DNA of 64,000 bases from Pisolithus tinctorius (Eukaryota > Basidiomycota > Agaricomycetes > Boletales > Pisolithaceae): assembly GCA_024663395.1 (NCBI GenBank), contig JANFAH010000012.1, positions 682,001 through 746,000 on the forward strand, read 5' to 3'. This document shows, piece by piece, positions 1-12,700 of the stretch; the stretch's first letter is position 1, and every line of letters starts with the position of its first letter. Below the pieces are notes generated by a model. That model was not told the DNA's origin. It saw nothing but the letters and a program-made list of their open reading frames with translations, and did not search any database. The position numbers and the translations under genes were made by a program.

Positions 1-260
1 AGGACAGGCCCGCCCACATCTTATAGCAGCTCAGTATTCTTAATTGGTCACGGGCCCGTCTAAATGTTTCAACATCCTTACCCACCACGGGCCCTCCCAT
101 ATGTTGTGGTAATGCACTTACGGGCCCATACATATGTTGCTCACACTTTAGTCCCTTGGGCCTGTCCATGTGTACTGGCTAATCTATTTAGGCAGGCCCG
201 TCTCGGGGTCTATATAAGTGTTGGTGTTTTGGCGCACAGGCTGCCCATGTGTTGTGACTA
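1..260. repeat. Diverged minisatellite, unit about 36-38 bp
   Basis: Five to six imperfect tandem units, each starting with a GGGCCC-type core followed by a pyrimidine-rich stretch and ATATGTTG-like sequence, recur near 50, 88, 120, 158 and 195; a weaker unit starts the window. The array directly abuts the point where the neighbouring copia reverse transcriptase reading frame breaks off (about 277), so it may mark the rearrangement or deletion breakpoint. No credible coding frame is seen here. Confidence 0.6.
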
Positions 261-266
261 AATGGA

Positions 267-3261
267 CTACATGGGGTCGGTGAATACCCATTTATTTGAT
301 ACGGGTTTGCGTCCTTCTGGTGGATCTACTAGTATCCACATCCCTTTTTCATGCAATTGTTGTAGTTTGGCTTCTATGGCTTTTTGCCATTCCGGCCACT
401 CAGGTGAGGCTTTGGCCTCTTGTAGTGTCTTGGGGTCCCCTTCCCCTAGTGTACTTTCATTAAATGCTAAGTACACTCGCTCCGCTGATGAGAGCTCGCA
501 ATTCTCCGATGTTTGATCATCGTTTAGTAATTCGTCCAAATCGGGTAATGGTCAACACGTTGTAATTGTGTGACGTCTGGGCTCTTTTGCTTCGCCTCGT
601 GGGCTCGTCATGTGACTCCGTTTGTTTCCGTTTTGGTTCCGCTTTATCATTGGTGGTTCTTTCTTCCTCGCCTCCAGTGTCTCCTCCTGTAGTTGGCAGG
701 TCTTGGGGAGGCGAGTCGGTCTCTGGATGGAACCGGTAGTTTCTCGAGGTACATATTTGTCTTGTGCGTGCGTCAAAGTACTGAACGGCGCGCAGGCCAT
801 CTAGGAAGCCCACGAATGGGTGCACGTGTGATCTCGCATCTAGCTTGGAGATCGTTTGGTGTTCGTCGAGGATCCATACGCGCGTTCCAAACTCTTGGAG
901 GTGCAATACATCAGGCTCTTGCCCGTACCATCCCTCGTAGGGTGTTTTCTTGCAGGTGCATGTCCATGCGCAGTTGTGCACATAAACTGCATGACTTACA
1001 GCTTCGCACCACAGGAACTTTGGCAGGTCTTTCGCCAGTAGCATTGCCCGTCCTAGCTCTACGACGGTGCGATTGAATCGCTCAGCCACGCCATTTTGTG
1101 GTGGTGAGTACAGTGCCGTAGGTTCTAGCAATATTCCTTTTTCTTTGCACCATGTTATCAGTGTGCTGTTGATGTATTCAGTTCCATTATTGCATCTGAT
1201 TCGTTTAGGGAGTATGTCTTTCTGTCTTTCCAACATCCGCACGTATTCTTTCATGTGTTCTGTTGCCTCCCCTTTCTGTTTCATGTAGTATGTCATAGCG
1301 TACCTTGTTGCATCATCGATGAATGATATGTAGTATTGATCGCCATGTATAGACGTCGTTCGTGCTGGTCCCCACACGTCTGTGTGTGTTAACTCTCCTG
1401 GCGCCAAGGATCAATGTACTCCCTCGGACAGATGCAGTTCGCGTGTCTGCTTAGTGGCAGTACATGCTTCACAATTGAAATCGGGCGAGTTCGGATCGAC
1501 TTTGAACCCTTTCACTAGCTTCTTATGGAACAGGCAGCGCAGTCCGCTTATCCCGATATGGCCAAAGTGTTTATGCCATGTTTTCCACGAGGTTGTTTCA
1601 TTGGCAAGGCTGGTTTGCTCGCTCCTCGTAGGTACTGTAAATTGTAGTTTGTATAAGTGGTTTTTCCACTTTCCCAGTGCAATAACATCTCCTGAGGAGT
1701 TGCGCAATTCGATCTGGCCTCCCCCACTGATGGAGCGACCACCTTGTGCGTCCAAGCAGCCAATCGAAAATAAGTTATTGGGCGATGACGGCACATGTAA
1801 CACATTGCGTAAATTAACAGTGACTGTTCGGTCACCTATTTGGCTATTCACTGTGACTGTGCCACGTCCGGGTACGGCAGCTGGCTTGGTACCTATTCCA
1901 GAGACTGTTTTGTCTGGTAGTACCTCATAGGTAGTGAATGCTTCGCAATGAGCGCAGATGTGTGATGTTGTAGCGCTATCAGCCAACCACACATACGCGG
2001 AATAGGTTTCTGATTTGGGGGACTTAGTATCTACACTTTCGGTAGAGGAGAATGCTACATCATTTTTGGAATCCGTATTCTCCACTGCGTGATGCGCTTT
2101 GTCTGATCGTCCGAAGCATCTACTAGACCGCTTCCTATCCCGATCTCTATCTCGGTCTCTAGATCTCTGTCTTTGCCATTTATCTTTGTTATCCAGGTTG
2201 GTCCAACACTCCTGGGTAGTGTGGCCAAACCGTCAGCAGTGTCCGCATTTAGGCTTGTTCTTGAAGTGGCACTTGGAGGTTCTATGATTGGTGCGACTGC
2301 ATATGTCACACAGGCCCAGGTGATCGGCCTTATGTTTATTGCTCCTGCCGCTCTTGGCATAGTACCCACTCTCTCCACCTTCACGCTTGCGGTGTTCCCA
2401 TTCGGTGTGGAGTAGTGATATTATCTCTTGCATAGATATCTTGGTCGTTTGTGAGTGCAACCCTCCAAGGAAGCCGGAGGTATAGCTATCCCATGAGGTA
2501 GGGAGTGACGACAGCAACACGGCCTGGAACTGGGGATCAGGCATGATGTCACCCATTTCATACAGCCAGTTCTGTAAGTCGTGTAGTTTAGTGATATGAT
2601 CGGGGAGGTCCGTATCCTCCTGTGCCTTGAGGCCATAGATCTCGTGCCTAATGGCGGCAATGGATTGCTGGCCCTGGGTTTCATGTACCACGTGTAGATT
2701 ACGCCACAGCGTGGCGCTGGTCTCTGTCTCTGATTGGGCATGGACGGTCTGATTGTTAGCGAGGTTTGCCATAAGCGTCGCATACGCGTGTTTGTCACGT
2801 TTTCGCCAGGCATTCAATTCGTCGGGCAGGGTCTCGGACGGCTGTGGGTCATCCCCTGTCACCATCTCATATAGATCTTGGAGCCAAAGTACGGTGGCGA
2901 TCTTCTTTTTCCATGCTGCCCAGTTATTAGAGGTGAGCTTCTCTGTCTTAACTATCTTCATCTCTCCCTCTCGTCCCCTCTCTCTGGACCTAGCTCGCCC
3001 CTTTCCCTTCGACAATGCCGTCATCGACGTTGAGGACCCATCGATGGCTGGGCTTGGCCCTACCGGTTGTGACGAGGGGCCTGCAACTGTGGGTGAACCT
3101 ATAGGTGAGCTGGACGTTACCTGAGGCGTCCTGGAGGCACTAGTTGACACTGTTGGTGCCGCAGGTGAAGACCATGTCGGCTCGTTGGTCTGTGCGTTAG
3201 GGGGTCCATCCCCTTCCGGCATCGTGCCTCGCGGATTGGCCGGCGCCCCTACTCTCGACAT
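267..3261 (-). pseudogene. Ty1/copia gag-pol, degenerate and truncated in RT
   Basis: Read from 3261 leftwards, the first frame encodes a UBN2-type Gag (3261-2236) ending at a zinc knuckle (CDIC...KCGHC), where a TGA interrupts the frame. The same frame continues through the protease segment (WLADSATTSHIC, near 1980) to a second in-frame TGA at 1411. It then resumes as a GAG-pre-integrase/integrase core to about 517, and the early reverse transcriptase lies in another frame (539-267), implying a frameshift. Coding homology stops after NKWVF near 277, so most RT and all RNase H are missing. In the integrase the usual second catalytic Asp is Asn (RCNNGTEY). Two stops, one frameshift, one lost catalytic residue and the truncation make this a dead copy. 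Confidence 0.9.
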
Positions 3262-3347
3262 CTCTCTTCTCCCCCTTCTTACTGATAAACGGGTGGATCT
3301 TCTTGGCTCTATGATGGTGGCTTGGCGACGAGGTCAGTTATGAGCAG

Positions 3348-3362
3348 ACGGGGCTCATAACC
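3348..3362 (-). other. Copia primer-binding site, half-tRNA-iMet type
   Basis: The minus strand here reads GGTTATGAGCCCC, complementary to the anticodon stem-loop of initiator tRNA-Met (GGGCTCATAACC) rather than to a tRNA 3' end. Drosophila copia and yeast Ty5 prime from this internal iMet region. It sits just inside the presumed LTR end (TG at 3363) and upstream of gag, where a primer-binding site belongs. Confidence 0.7.
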
Positions 3363-3656
3363 TGATGGATGCATGGTGTGTACAGGGACTGACATAACAG
3401 CAATTAGGTACGAGCAGGGTTGTGTGCGAGGACGGCTGGCTTAGTACTCAGTATGCTCAGGCAGGACTGCGGGTCGACAAGGTGACATTCTCGTCTCATG
3501 GGAATTCTCTCCCTTGCGGTAGCTACCTTATATCTACATCGTACATTTGATATCTTGTCTGTTGGGGCGCGTCCGCCCTTGCTCCCGCCTTTGTATTTTC
3601 ATTTTGCTTGCCCCCTTCTTGGGGTTATGACATACATCCCGCGCTCTCTACACGTC
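3363..3656 (-). repeat. Probable 5' LTR of the copia element
   Basis: On the plus strand the segment begins TGATGGATGC next to the primer-binding site, and a TATA-like ATATAAG lies on the minus strand at about 3526-3534. The inner edge at 3363 is supported by the primer-binding site. The outer edge is uncertain; ACGTCA at about 3656 is a candidate giving TGA...TCA ends. No second LTR is in the window because the element is truncated on the other side. Confidence 0.45.
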
Positions 3657-3689
3657 ATTGCTTCCTTATTTGGGTGTGACGGCGGGTTG

Positions 3690-4760
3690 GTATTCCTACA
3701 ATACTCCGTCCGTAGCTTGCAGGTATGCCCGACTGTGTGCCACCACAACAGCAATGGCACAGATGAATTTACACAGCAAGCTTTGTTGGTCCAAGGGAGT
3801 CATATTGTCATCGTGTTGGAAGTCAGGCACAAGCCACATAGGATACTAGTGTGCACTACAAAGTGCCGACCTTTGGGCTAGCTGCGTGCAGAATTGACAT
3901 CTCGGTGCAGTGCAGTAGTCCTATCTACTTTATGGTCATGGTCATCACGTTGCTGTGTGGCCGAACCGAAATTGAGGTATCAACAATTGCAGGTCAAGAG
4001 ATCTGCAAATCACAGATGGATTTCGCTCAGCCACAAATCATGCTGTCTTCGCCCAGGAAACGTATGGGCAGTGTTGAGCAATATGGTTCTCCGGCTGGAG
4101 GGGCTGATGGCAGCCACACTCGCGAACGAACCTAAGGTAAAGTTATATAACTCGCTGTCGGAAGCATCAAAACAAATTTGTCAGACACGCACGCCTCGTG
4201 GCCAGGTGTGAACGGCACAACCTCATCGAGGCCTCTTTCTATAACTACCTCGAAGTATGAGAGTGTATCTGATCCACCTTCCCCACTAGGGAACCGTCCT
4301 TTATAAAACCTGCGTTGCTCGCTCGTACGTATTATGGAGACGAGGTTGCATGGCCTCTGCAGAGTACTTTGGTGGTGAAAGCACCTCGAGGGACTCTTGG
4401 AGGGGGTCTTTGTGGAACCCTTCGTCATCAAACGTTCAGAGACGGACTTGGGTGCATTTGGAGTGCAGGTAGGATTCGAGAAAGGGAACTCACCTACGTG
4501 ACATTCCAGCTGCACATAGCACGCAACTGCAGCTTGTTTGTCCAATCGAAACGCACCATCCAGCGATCTTTTCCAACAAATGTGTGCAGGTAATGTCTCG
4601 CCTGCTTCTGGGCCCCAGCGCCATGACCTTTAATACCTACATGCACTCCGTTTCCATTCAGTTTACTTTCTGCTCAGCTTAGGGATTGCCGGATAGATAC
4701 GTACTGGAACGTGCCCGCGGAAGAGAGCACCAAACGTGAGCTTGACCTATTGGCTTGCTT
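3690..4760. repeat. Dispersed repeat, copy 1 (HET 5'-flank family)
   Basis: Blocks of this segment recur in the same order at 14215-14960 and in part at 41060-41330. Shared blocks include the CACCA..AGCA/TGGCACAGATGA region near 3740, the CTGTCGGAAGC..TCAAAACA region near 4155, TATTATGGAGACGAGG near 4331, and GAGCACCAAACGTGAG near 4726. The other two copies lie immediately 5' of the two HET genes. Here no HET gene follows; the copia element occupies that side. ORFs inside are short and not conserved between copies. Confidence 0.65.
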
Positions 4761-6112
4761 GCAGCACAGCATTGAAAATGAAGTGCAGGACGAACGTAGC
4801 CGTGAACAAATCCAGCACGGGCGATAGCCATTACAGGTTGGAAGCTGAAACAATGCAAGCACGTCAGTGGAGTGTATCGCAGTTGGACTGTTAGCATGAA
4901 AGGCAAGCACTGTCTCCGCCGGGGATTCTGTGGGTCTGACCAAGTTGTTCCTGTGCAGCGTTTCCCTGAGCCCTTTGCTGGAGCAATTTGAGGTGGACGG
5001 TTCAAAACTCCTCGCACCTTGGCAAAAAGTTCAAGTGTCCCTGTCAGCATATGGACCTATGGTCAACAATTAGCCTAATGCCTGCACTTACCGCCTCCTT
5101 GTTGACGTCTACACATGACCACGCTTCGTGGTATCGTTGAGTATGTTGCCTCCAGCTACAGCAGCTACGGCGTTCGGAGAAGCTTGACTTCGTTCCGGAC
5201 ATTGGGCGTATTACTGCATCCTCAGCGCCAACCTTGCATTTCTGGTTCCCTTGTCGATATCCCTGTGGCGCATTCCCCCTCATCCCTCTCCTCACACAGT
5301 ACAACGCGGCACAACTGCCATGCTGTTCGTGAGTACTTAGGCGGTCCATCTTTATGTATGAAAAGGACTATCTTGATGTTAAGCGAACAATTCCGATGGT
5401 AGACAACCTGGAAAACCCCGCTAAATACTCCGTTTCCTCAGATCTAATTCTTCTGGTGCTGACACTGAGTTGTTACATCTTTTTGGGTGGAGAGGCAGAT
5501 GTCAAATACGCCCCACACGAGAAGTATTGTCAGGCATCTCAAACGAAGCTTCGTTATAAACCATAGTGCAACCCTTCATCGGCTTGTTCATAAGCAGGCG
5601 AACGACCCACACACATATATGCAACGTTGAGATCCGGGGGGCTTGCGGCACGATGGTTACCGATTTATCTATATTGGTAACTGGTTATGTATTAGGCGGT
5701 TGAACGCCAATTACGTAACGTGCTAATTATATGGAACCCTCTTGAATTCTTAACCTGATCTTTCTCGCTGACCGTGGAGAGGTTCCCGCGCGGCGTATCC
5801 GCGAGGTCGGTACAAGCTTGTTCCCTGCAGCTGCAATCGTGGTATGGCGCTTCTCTGGTTATGTAACTCGAGTCTTGCGTCGGTGGAGAATAGTCGGGCC
5901 TAAAACCCTCTTAAGTTCGTGATTGGACCTTTCTAATTGAGGTTGTGGGGTGTTTGTGCCATGTGCAGCATTCCCCTTCTCCCCCCTTTCACGTATCTGC
6001 GCATCTCCTTTAAAATGAAGTGCGCGTGGACATTGTCTGTCCCGGTGCGTATCTCCTTGACTTCCATCCCTTTCCATATCCTCACAGACGACTGTCTACA
6101 TTCACCTCTAGA
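4761..6112. other. Intergenic, no supported gene
   Basis: Only short unconnected ORFs that do not look like protein are present. The segment before 6113 is the 5' flank of the transporter gene; a pyrimidine-rich stretch near 5970-6000 may belong to its promoter, which is typical in fungi. Confidence 0.5.
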
Positions 6113-8587
6113 ATGGCCGGCTTGGAGCTGGACCGCGAGATTCCTGCTGCTTTAGCAGAGGTCGAACGCCATGAGAAAATTACCTACGACTATGATCTAC
6201 AGAAGAAGGGTACAATATCAGATGAAACTGCCGATAAGGCTGATCCTATTCACGAGGGATTGGAGTTTCCAACCGAGGAACAACTCGTCACTCTTCGCAG
6301 AGTGTCAGACACCATACCGTGGACTGCTTACAGTTCGTTTATACTCTTGTGCACGTACCTGCGTTTCCTGACGTAGTCTGGCAGTGATCGCCGTCGTGGA
6401 ACTGGCTGAACGATTTTCCGTGAGTATTCTTTTTTCGCGACATTTGAAGTCGAAATCGCTGAGGAAATTTTGCGTCATGTGCAGTATTATGGTATGTGTT
6501 CTTTGGCTTCCCACATCAGCTCTTCAGCTCTCTTTTCCCCTGATAGGTTCAAGTGCGGTCTTCGTGGGTTTTTCCTTCTTTCTTGCCAAATGCTCAACAG
6601 CGCCTCACTGAGCGTGGCAGGTCAACTTCATTCAACAACCTCTTCCGCCCAATTCAACCACCGGCGCAGGCGGTTTGAATGGCCAATCTGGTGCTCTTGG
6701 CAGGGGCCAACAAATGTCCACGGGTCTCACGACCTTTTATCAATTCTGGTGTGTAATTCCCAGTGGGTGCTCGCCTCGCACTGCTCACAGCCAGATAATC
6801 TCACGACTGTACAGGTCGTATATTACGCCTATCGCAGGTGCCTACATTGCGGACACCTATTGGGGTCGTTACAAGACCATTTGCGTGAGCGTCGCAATTG
6901 CCATGCTCGGCCATGTTATCATGATTATCTCGGCCGTACCTGGTATCATCGGAGGCAATGCCTCTGTTGGTCTTTTTATCCTTTCTTTGATCATCACTGG
7001 GATGGGCGCCGGCGGGTTCAAGTCTAATATCTCCCCTCTGGTGGCGGAACAGTATCGCCGGACAAAGATGTTTATCTCAGTAACAAAAACAGGGGAACGC
7101 GTTATCGTGGACCCTAGCTTGACAACAGCCAGAATTTACATGGTAAGATGTGATGTCATTTAGTCCCTATGATGTAGAGCTCATGTTGCACCAGTATTTT
7201 TATCTCTTCATTAACATCGGCGCGCTCATTGGTCAGATAGGCATGGTATACGCGGAAAAGGTTAGCGTTATATGGTGTTTTTATCTTAACTTGACTGTTC
7301 AATCTTTCTGTCCAGCTCGTCGGGTACTGGCTGGCCTACACGCTTCCAACTGTTGTTTTCATTCTCTCCCCTTTGGTCTTGTGGTATGGACACGGCAAGT
7401 ATCACACTTCACCACCAACGGGTTCAGTGCTCGCCACTGCGGTTCGCGTGTGGCGATATGCCATGCGCGGACGATGGAGCTGGAATCCTATCAAGACCAT
7501 TCGGAACCTCACCGCCGACGACTTCTGGGAGAGTGCCAAGCCAACCAAAGTAGTTGGTGAGAAACCGGCATGGATGAGGTTTGATGATAACTGGGTGGAA
7601 GAACTTCGGCGCGGGTTTAAAGCTTGTTCCGTATTCCTATGGTTCCCAATTTATTGTGAGCTGCCAATTTCGATGCATGTTGGGTGATGATGCGAAGCGG
7701 AACTTGCAGGGTTGTCCTACAATCAATTGAATAACAATTTGACATCGCAAGCTGCCACCATGAGCACGCATGGTCTACCTAACGACATTCTTTCCAACCT
7801 AGACCCTTTGGCTCTCATTATCTTCATCCCGCTGTGCGACTTGATCGTGAGTACCCTTCTTCCTTCCCTTGTTGTCTGTGGTTTATGGCGACCCTACCAG
7901 TTCTACCCGGCTCTCATCCGATGGAGAATCAACTTCAGGCCCTTGCAAAAGATTGCTTGGGGGTTCTATAGCGGTGCCGCGGCGATGGTATGGGCGGCCG
8001 TCGTCCAGCACTACATTTACAAGGTAATCCCTCCAGTTCCCGTGTGACGACATCTGATGGGTACCTAATCATCAGACAAATCCATGCGGATACCACGCCG
8101 GTACATGTGTTGACAGCAACGGGAATCCGTTGGTGTCCCCCTTGAACGTGTGGATTCAGAGCGGATCGTGAGTACTTGAGTTTTCTCATCGCTTCTCTTT
8201 GCTGACAACAATTCACCCATGCGTGTCTTCAGGTATGTCTTGATTGCGTTCAGCGAGATCTTTGCTTCGATCACGGGTCTGGAGTATGCGTTCACTAAGG
8301 CCCCGAGGAACATGCGATCGCTCGTCATGTCCATGTTTCTCTTTACAAATGCTATTGCTGCTGCTATAGGCGAAGCCTTTGTCTGTGAGTGCCTTGTTGC
8401 GCATTGCTATGTGGGCGTATACTGACTACTGATGGTAGCCCTCTCGACTGATCCGCTGCTCGTCTGGAACTACGGTTCTGTCGCCGTCATATGTGGTGTT
8501 TCTGGTATCATTTTCTGGATCCTCGTGAGGAAGTTGAACTCTCAGGAAGATAAATTGAACAACATGGCTGAAGGACGGTTTGACTGA
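6113..8587 (+). CDS. PTR2: Proton-coupled di/tripeptide transporter (POT/PTR2 family)
   Basis: Thirteen exons splice into 598 codons (597 aa): 6113-6332, 6385-6419, 6485-6491, 6547-6563, 6621-6748, 6815-7142, 7195-7260, 7316-7655, 7710-7846, 7901-8023, 8076-8167, 8233-8384, 8439-8587. Every intron is GT..AG and the phases close exactly. The N-terminus is hydrophilic; the family signature ExxERFxYYG (ELAERFSYYG) is assembled across exons 2-4. It is followed by FIQQPLP, GAYIADTYWGRY, GTGxGG-like MGAGGFKSNISP and RIYMYFYLFINIGALIG, then the cytosolic loop and C-terminal helices with LEYAFTKAP. This family imports small peptides with protons at the plasma membrane. The length fits fungal PTR2 proteins and no disabling lesion is seen. 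The start was chosen as the first ATG giving a continuous frame. Confidence 0.95.
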
Positions 8588-9640
8588 TGATCTGGTCGCT
8601 GAGATTTGAGGCAATGAGAATGATTACTGCTGTTAAATATAACTATTTACAACTGTAACGGGTAACCAACGATATATGAACCACCGATGCATCATCGATC
8701 ATTCCCACTCCTGAATTATGCAAAGCTTTTGGGCATTTGTGGTAAGGGAACACGAATGCCTGAAAAGTAATAGTATGGTCAGTCCATCTGAGAGGTACAT
8801 ACAAGGACATATGAACGATAAAGTTCAGAATTGCAGATATGTAAGTCAGCAGCTGGAGTGCGAAGTCCATCAGACTGTTGAGCTTGAACATGTAATGTGA
8901 TTTTGCATTCATCCCATGAAAAAAAAAAAAGACGGAAGAAAGGAATCCCAGACTTGCCTTCTGAACCGGAGCTTCGTCTTTGCCTCCGGTGTGCTCATAC
9001 GGAAGCGAGTTCCCTATGCAATTGAAACTCCGACAGACGCCTGGTTACGTTTTGCACATTTCCTGTAATACTAGTAGTAACGTTGTCTGTTCTTTTTTGT
9101 TGTCATCTATCCACTCAAAATCTGATTTCGACGACGACTGGCCCGACGCCAAAGAGGATACTTCTGGTGGGAAACGTGCAAGCCCATTGATCCTCAGACC
9201 TCTCTAGCACCCTCGGACGGGTTCAGATTCTCGAAGCGAAACGCTCTCGGACCACCACAACCTTGACGCTCAGAGGTTTGACATATCCAGCATCGCCGAG
9301 ATCCTCGATCCTCGATCATCAACGATTCTTGGTCGGAGCCTGCCGTTGACAACTTGGTAACTGATAGTTATATCCACGCTGTGATGATCGAGGATAAACT
9401 TCGGACATCGACGACCTACACATGGTTCATCCTCACAAATCCGATCTTGTCCTAGGTAGCCTCTGAAAACCATGCATAAGCATGCCGCGCTGTGGTGCGA
9501 TGCAAAAGGTAAGAGATGGAAATAGAGTGACTGAAAAGCAATAGACCAAATGACGGGGGGAGGTAGCGGGATAGATATTACTTCCGCACTATAAGTCATG
9601 ATAACCTAACCCTAACTAGACGAAGACACCCATTACTTTG
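8588..9640. other. Intergenic, no supported gene
   Basis: This holds the transporter 3' flank, including an A-run at 8921-8931. Short ORFs on both strands lack splice or domain support. Confidence 0.5.
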
Positions 9641-9748
9641 AGGCACCAGCTAGTGAATACGTGTTGACTACACACTCCTCATAACATCACGATCGTCGTC
9701 GATGGGGTGAATTTATTCAGACAATATACCCGCCAAAATCCATGTCTA

Positions 9749-12700
9749 CTAAACCGCTGATGTGGATGGAATTTGAGAGCTTGTCCTCGGAGTGGTACCT
9801 TGGGAGCCGTTGCTGATGGTGCCTCTCGGAATGGATGTACCTGACCACTTGGCTTGTTCTGCAGCTCGAGCATCAAGTAGCAGTTGATGTTTCGATGTAC
9901 CCGCCCCTGCATCAAACATGATCCTAGAACATTGTACATTCAGTGATTTGCATCGACGCTATATGCCAAATGATGTCGCCTACCGTTGCAAGTGAGCTTG
10001 ATCGTCAGCTGAGTCAGTTAATGAACGTATAGCCAAGTAAATTTCCCGTAATCCCTGCTGACGGCGATGACGTTGCTACGTTCTAGCGTGTGATGCCACT
10101 TACTTCCATGTTTCCTTCCCTCCGAATGTAATTCACAACCTGAACCATGTCAAGTGGCGTATATGAAAATAGAAATGGGAGAGATGGCTTGCCTGTGGTA
10201 ATAGTTGGTCCACTTCTGCGCAGATCCCACACCAACAGAACCACAGGATCTATTGATTAAAGGACCATCAGTATCGAAAGGTAGCAAGTTGATGCTTTCC
10301 TTGCCTTTCCTGTGACATCCTCCTCTAACACTCGTTGTTCGTCGTCGTCCCTTACTTCATCGAGTCTTGCTTGGAGTACCTCTATCTCTTGTACCGTGGA
10401 CCGAGTGTCGAGTTGCCTACATATAGCGTTCAAGGTATGGACTACTGAATGTTAATAGGTATGGTACCGACCTGTCATATTCAATCCGGCTCTCTGGGTC
10501 TGGTTGTCTAGAACCGGGAGGCATTAAATGATGGAAAAATGAAGCATCGGAAAAGGTGGTATCTATGTGATTGAGTAGCTTTTTGTGGTTAGGATTAGCA
10601 CCAACCCTTTCACGCTGGTAGTAACACTTACACAGGCACTCAGAGTTTGCGATATGGACTCCAACTCGCGCTCCACTTTCTGCTTTTCATCAGCATACCG
10701 AGGCGGGGCGTCATCCTCTGCACAAAAAATTTGGCACCGCTCACGCAAGAGAGGTAACACAACTTCAAGGCGCGGGTCCTGTGCGACACGGGATTGCCGG
10801 CTGCCCATAAATAAGGATGCTAGTAAGCCATGCTCTAAAGCGGCAGTGTAAGTTTATGGGCGAAAATACCCAGTGTGACGGGCCAACCTTCCGCAGTAGT
10901 TGTCATCATCCCGGAGAGCCCTTCGAAGAATGTTATTTTTCCGACCTACATTCAATGGTGGGTATGAGCGGGATGAGGTAATGAAAAGATGAGTACGCAC
11001 GTAATTTCTCAGAGGCTGCAGACCAAACATGTCTGAGAAGAATTTGATCGCTCTATCTTTCTTCTGTCTACTCTGTTGCTATCGTAAGTAAATGTTTGCA
11101 TGTTTCACATAGTTCCCAAACGTACCGCAGACCTATGACGGGCTCCAGGACCTGTAGACTGATGCTGAACGCAGTGTGATCAACACAGACAAACCCCAAG
11201 CATAATAAGAGAAGGTACCATATGCATGAGGGCGTAAAAGTGCTCCCTACATCCCGACACACGGTATCAGTAACAGTAGTAACAGTACATACCAATCCCA
11301 TGGACTTACCGAATGCTTTGGAATTGTCTCCTTCTCTGTATAAAAGGCGGTTCTCTTTGCCAAACTTGCGGGCTTGCGACAGTACATAGTGGAGTCAAAA
11401 TCCGTGGCTCTGTGGAGTAAATCCCGCTGTCTAAGGCTGAACCTGATAATCGAAGTTAAAAAGTGAGCAGGGTACGATCGTCGCGGAAGTCTCACTGGCC
11501 CTAAAACCATTCCTGTCAACTCGATAGAACCCGGTACATTGTATGACTGTTATGACCAAGTGTTTGCCTGCAGCACGGGTAGACAACGCTTTCAGCAACA
11601 GCACAAAACGTTCGTTGATGGGAAGCGAGAGGCCTTTTGATTCATGCAGCGCCAGGTGTGCGCCCTCGTCATGGTGTGCCACAGCACGATCGTCCAGACT
11701 ACTCATTGGCCCCCAATAGCTAAATACGTGGGAGGCCACGGGGAAATAGGCTGAGTCCGTGGGATCGATGTCAAGGAGCCTCATATCATCAAATATATTT
11801 CCGGCGTGCTCGAAATTACCATTGACATAGTCGCCATAATCACCCAGCTATTTATATCAGGCTTGGAATGAGGATGAGTACGCATGGCAATACGCACCGC
11901 AATCCGTTGACCAGCACACTCGTTAAGCAGGGCAAGCCATCCGTCCAGATACAAGCGATAAGAATGGCGAACCAAGTTCATAGGCCCCGGCATATCAAGG
12001 CCACTCCGATCGTTCTATGGTAATGCAAATGGTTAGGACGGCATTCCGTGAGGGAGACAGTACCAACAGTTGTAGTTGTCCATCCGCGTGGCCCGTCACA
12101 GCAACCAGGGCATTGGTGGACATCAACCGTAACCTTGAAATTGTCTATCTCCCATCTACCCCAGACTACCCTCACAGCCCAAATTGATCGAGGAAGGTGC
12201 GCGTGCTTGATGAAGTGGTCATTACGGCGCTCATCGCTGTGATCTTGCTTGGGCATACTCCGAGCATGTTCTGCACGAGTATTCCACATTCGATCATATG
12301 CTCTCTTGCCAAAGCTTGACCATAATGTCTGGTTTCCCTCCCGAGTTGCAGGGCGATCATCATAGACGATGTGCACCCATCCTCGACCGAGGTAGTATCC
12401 GAGGCCAACTGCAAAGCGACACCCATGACTATCGTTGGCATAGACTACGACGATGAGATCGTCTGTGAGGGATGAGAGTGAGACAGCATCGCCTCTAAAC
12501 TCGCGCGGGTAGGTACCGCAGCAGGTGAATTCATGGTATGAGGCATGCTTGTCATCTAGTTCAAACTCGTGGCGCGTCTCGCTGGCGTCTTGATGATGAG
12601 TGAGATGGAGTGTCTGGAATTCTGGATACACCGCGGCCCGCGAAGCACTGCGGACATCACCGCGAGTCGTGGGAATGTCCGTAGTGCTTCCGATCGCGGT

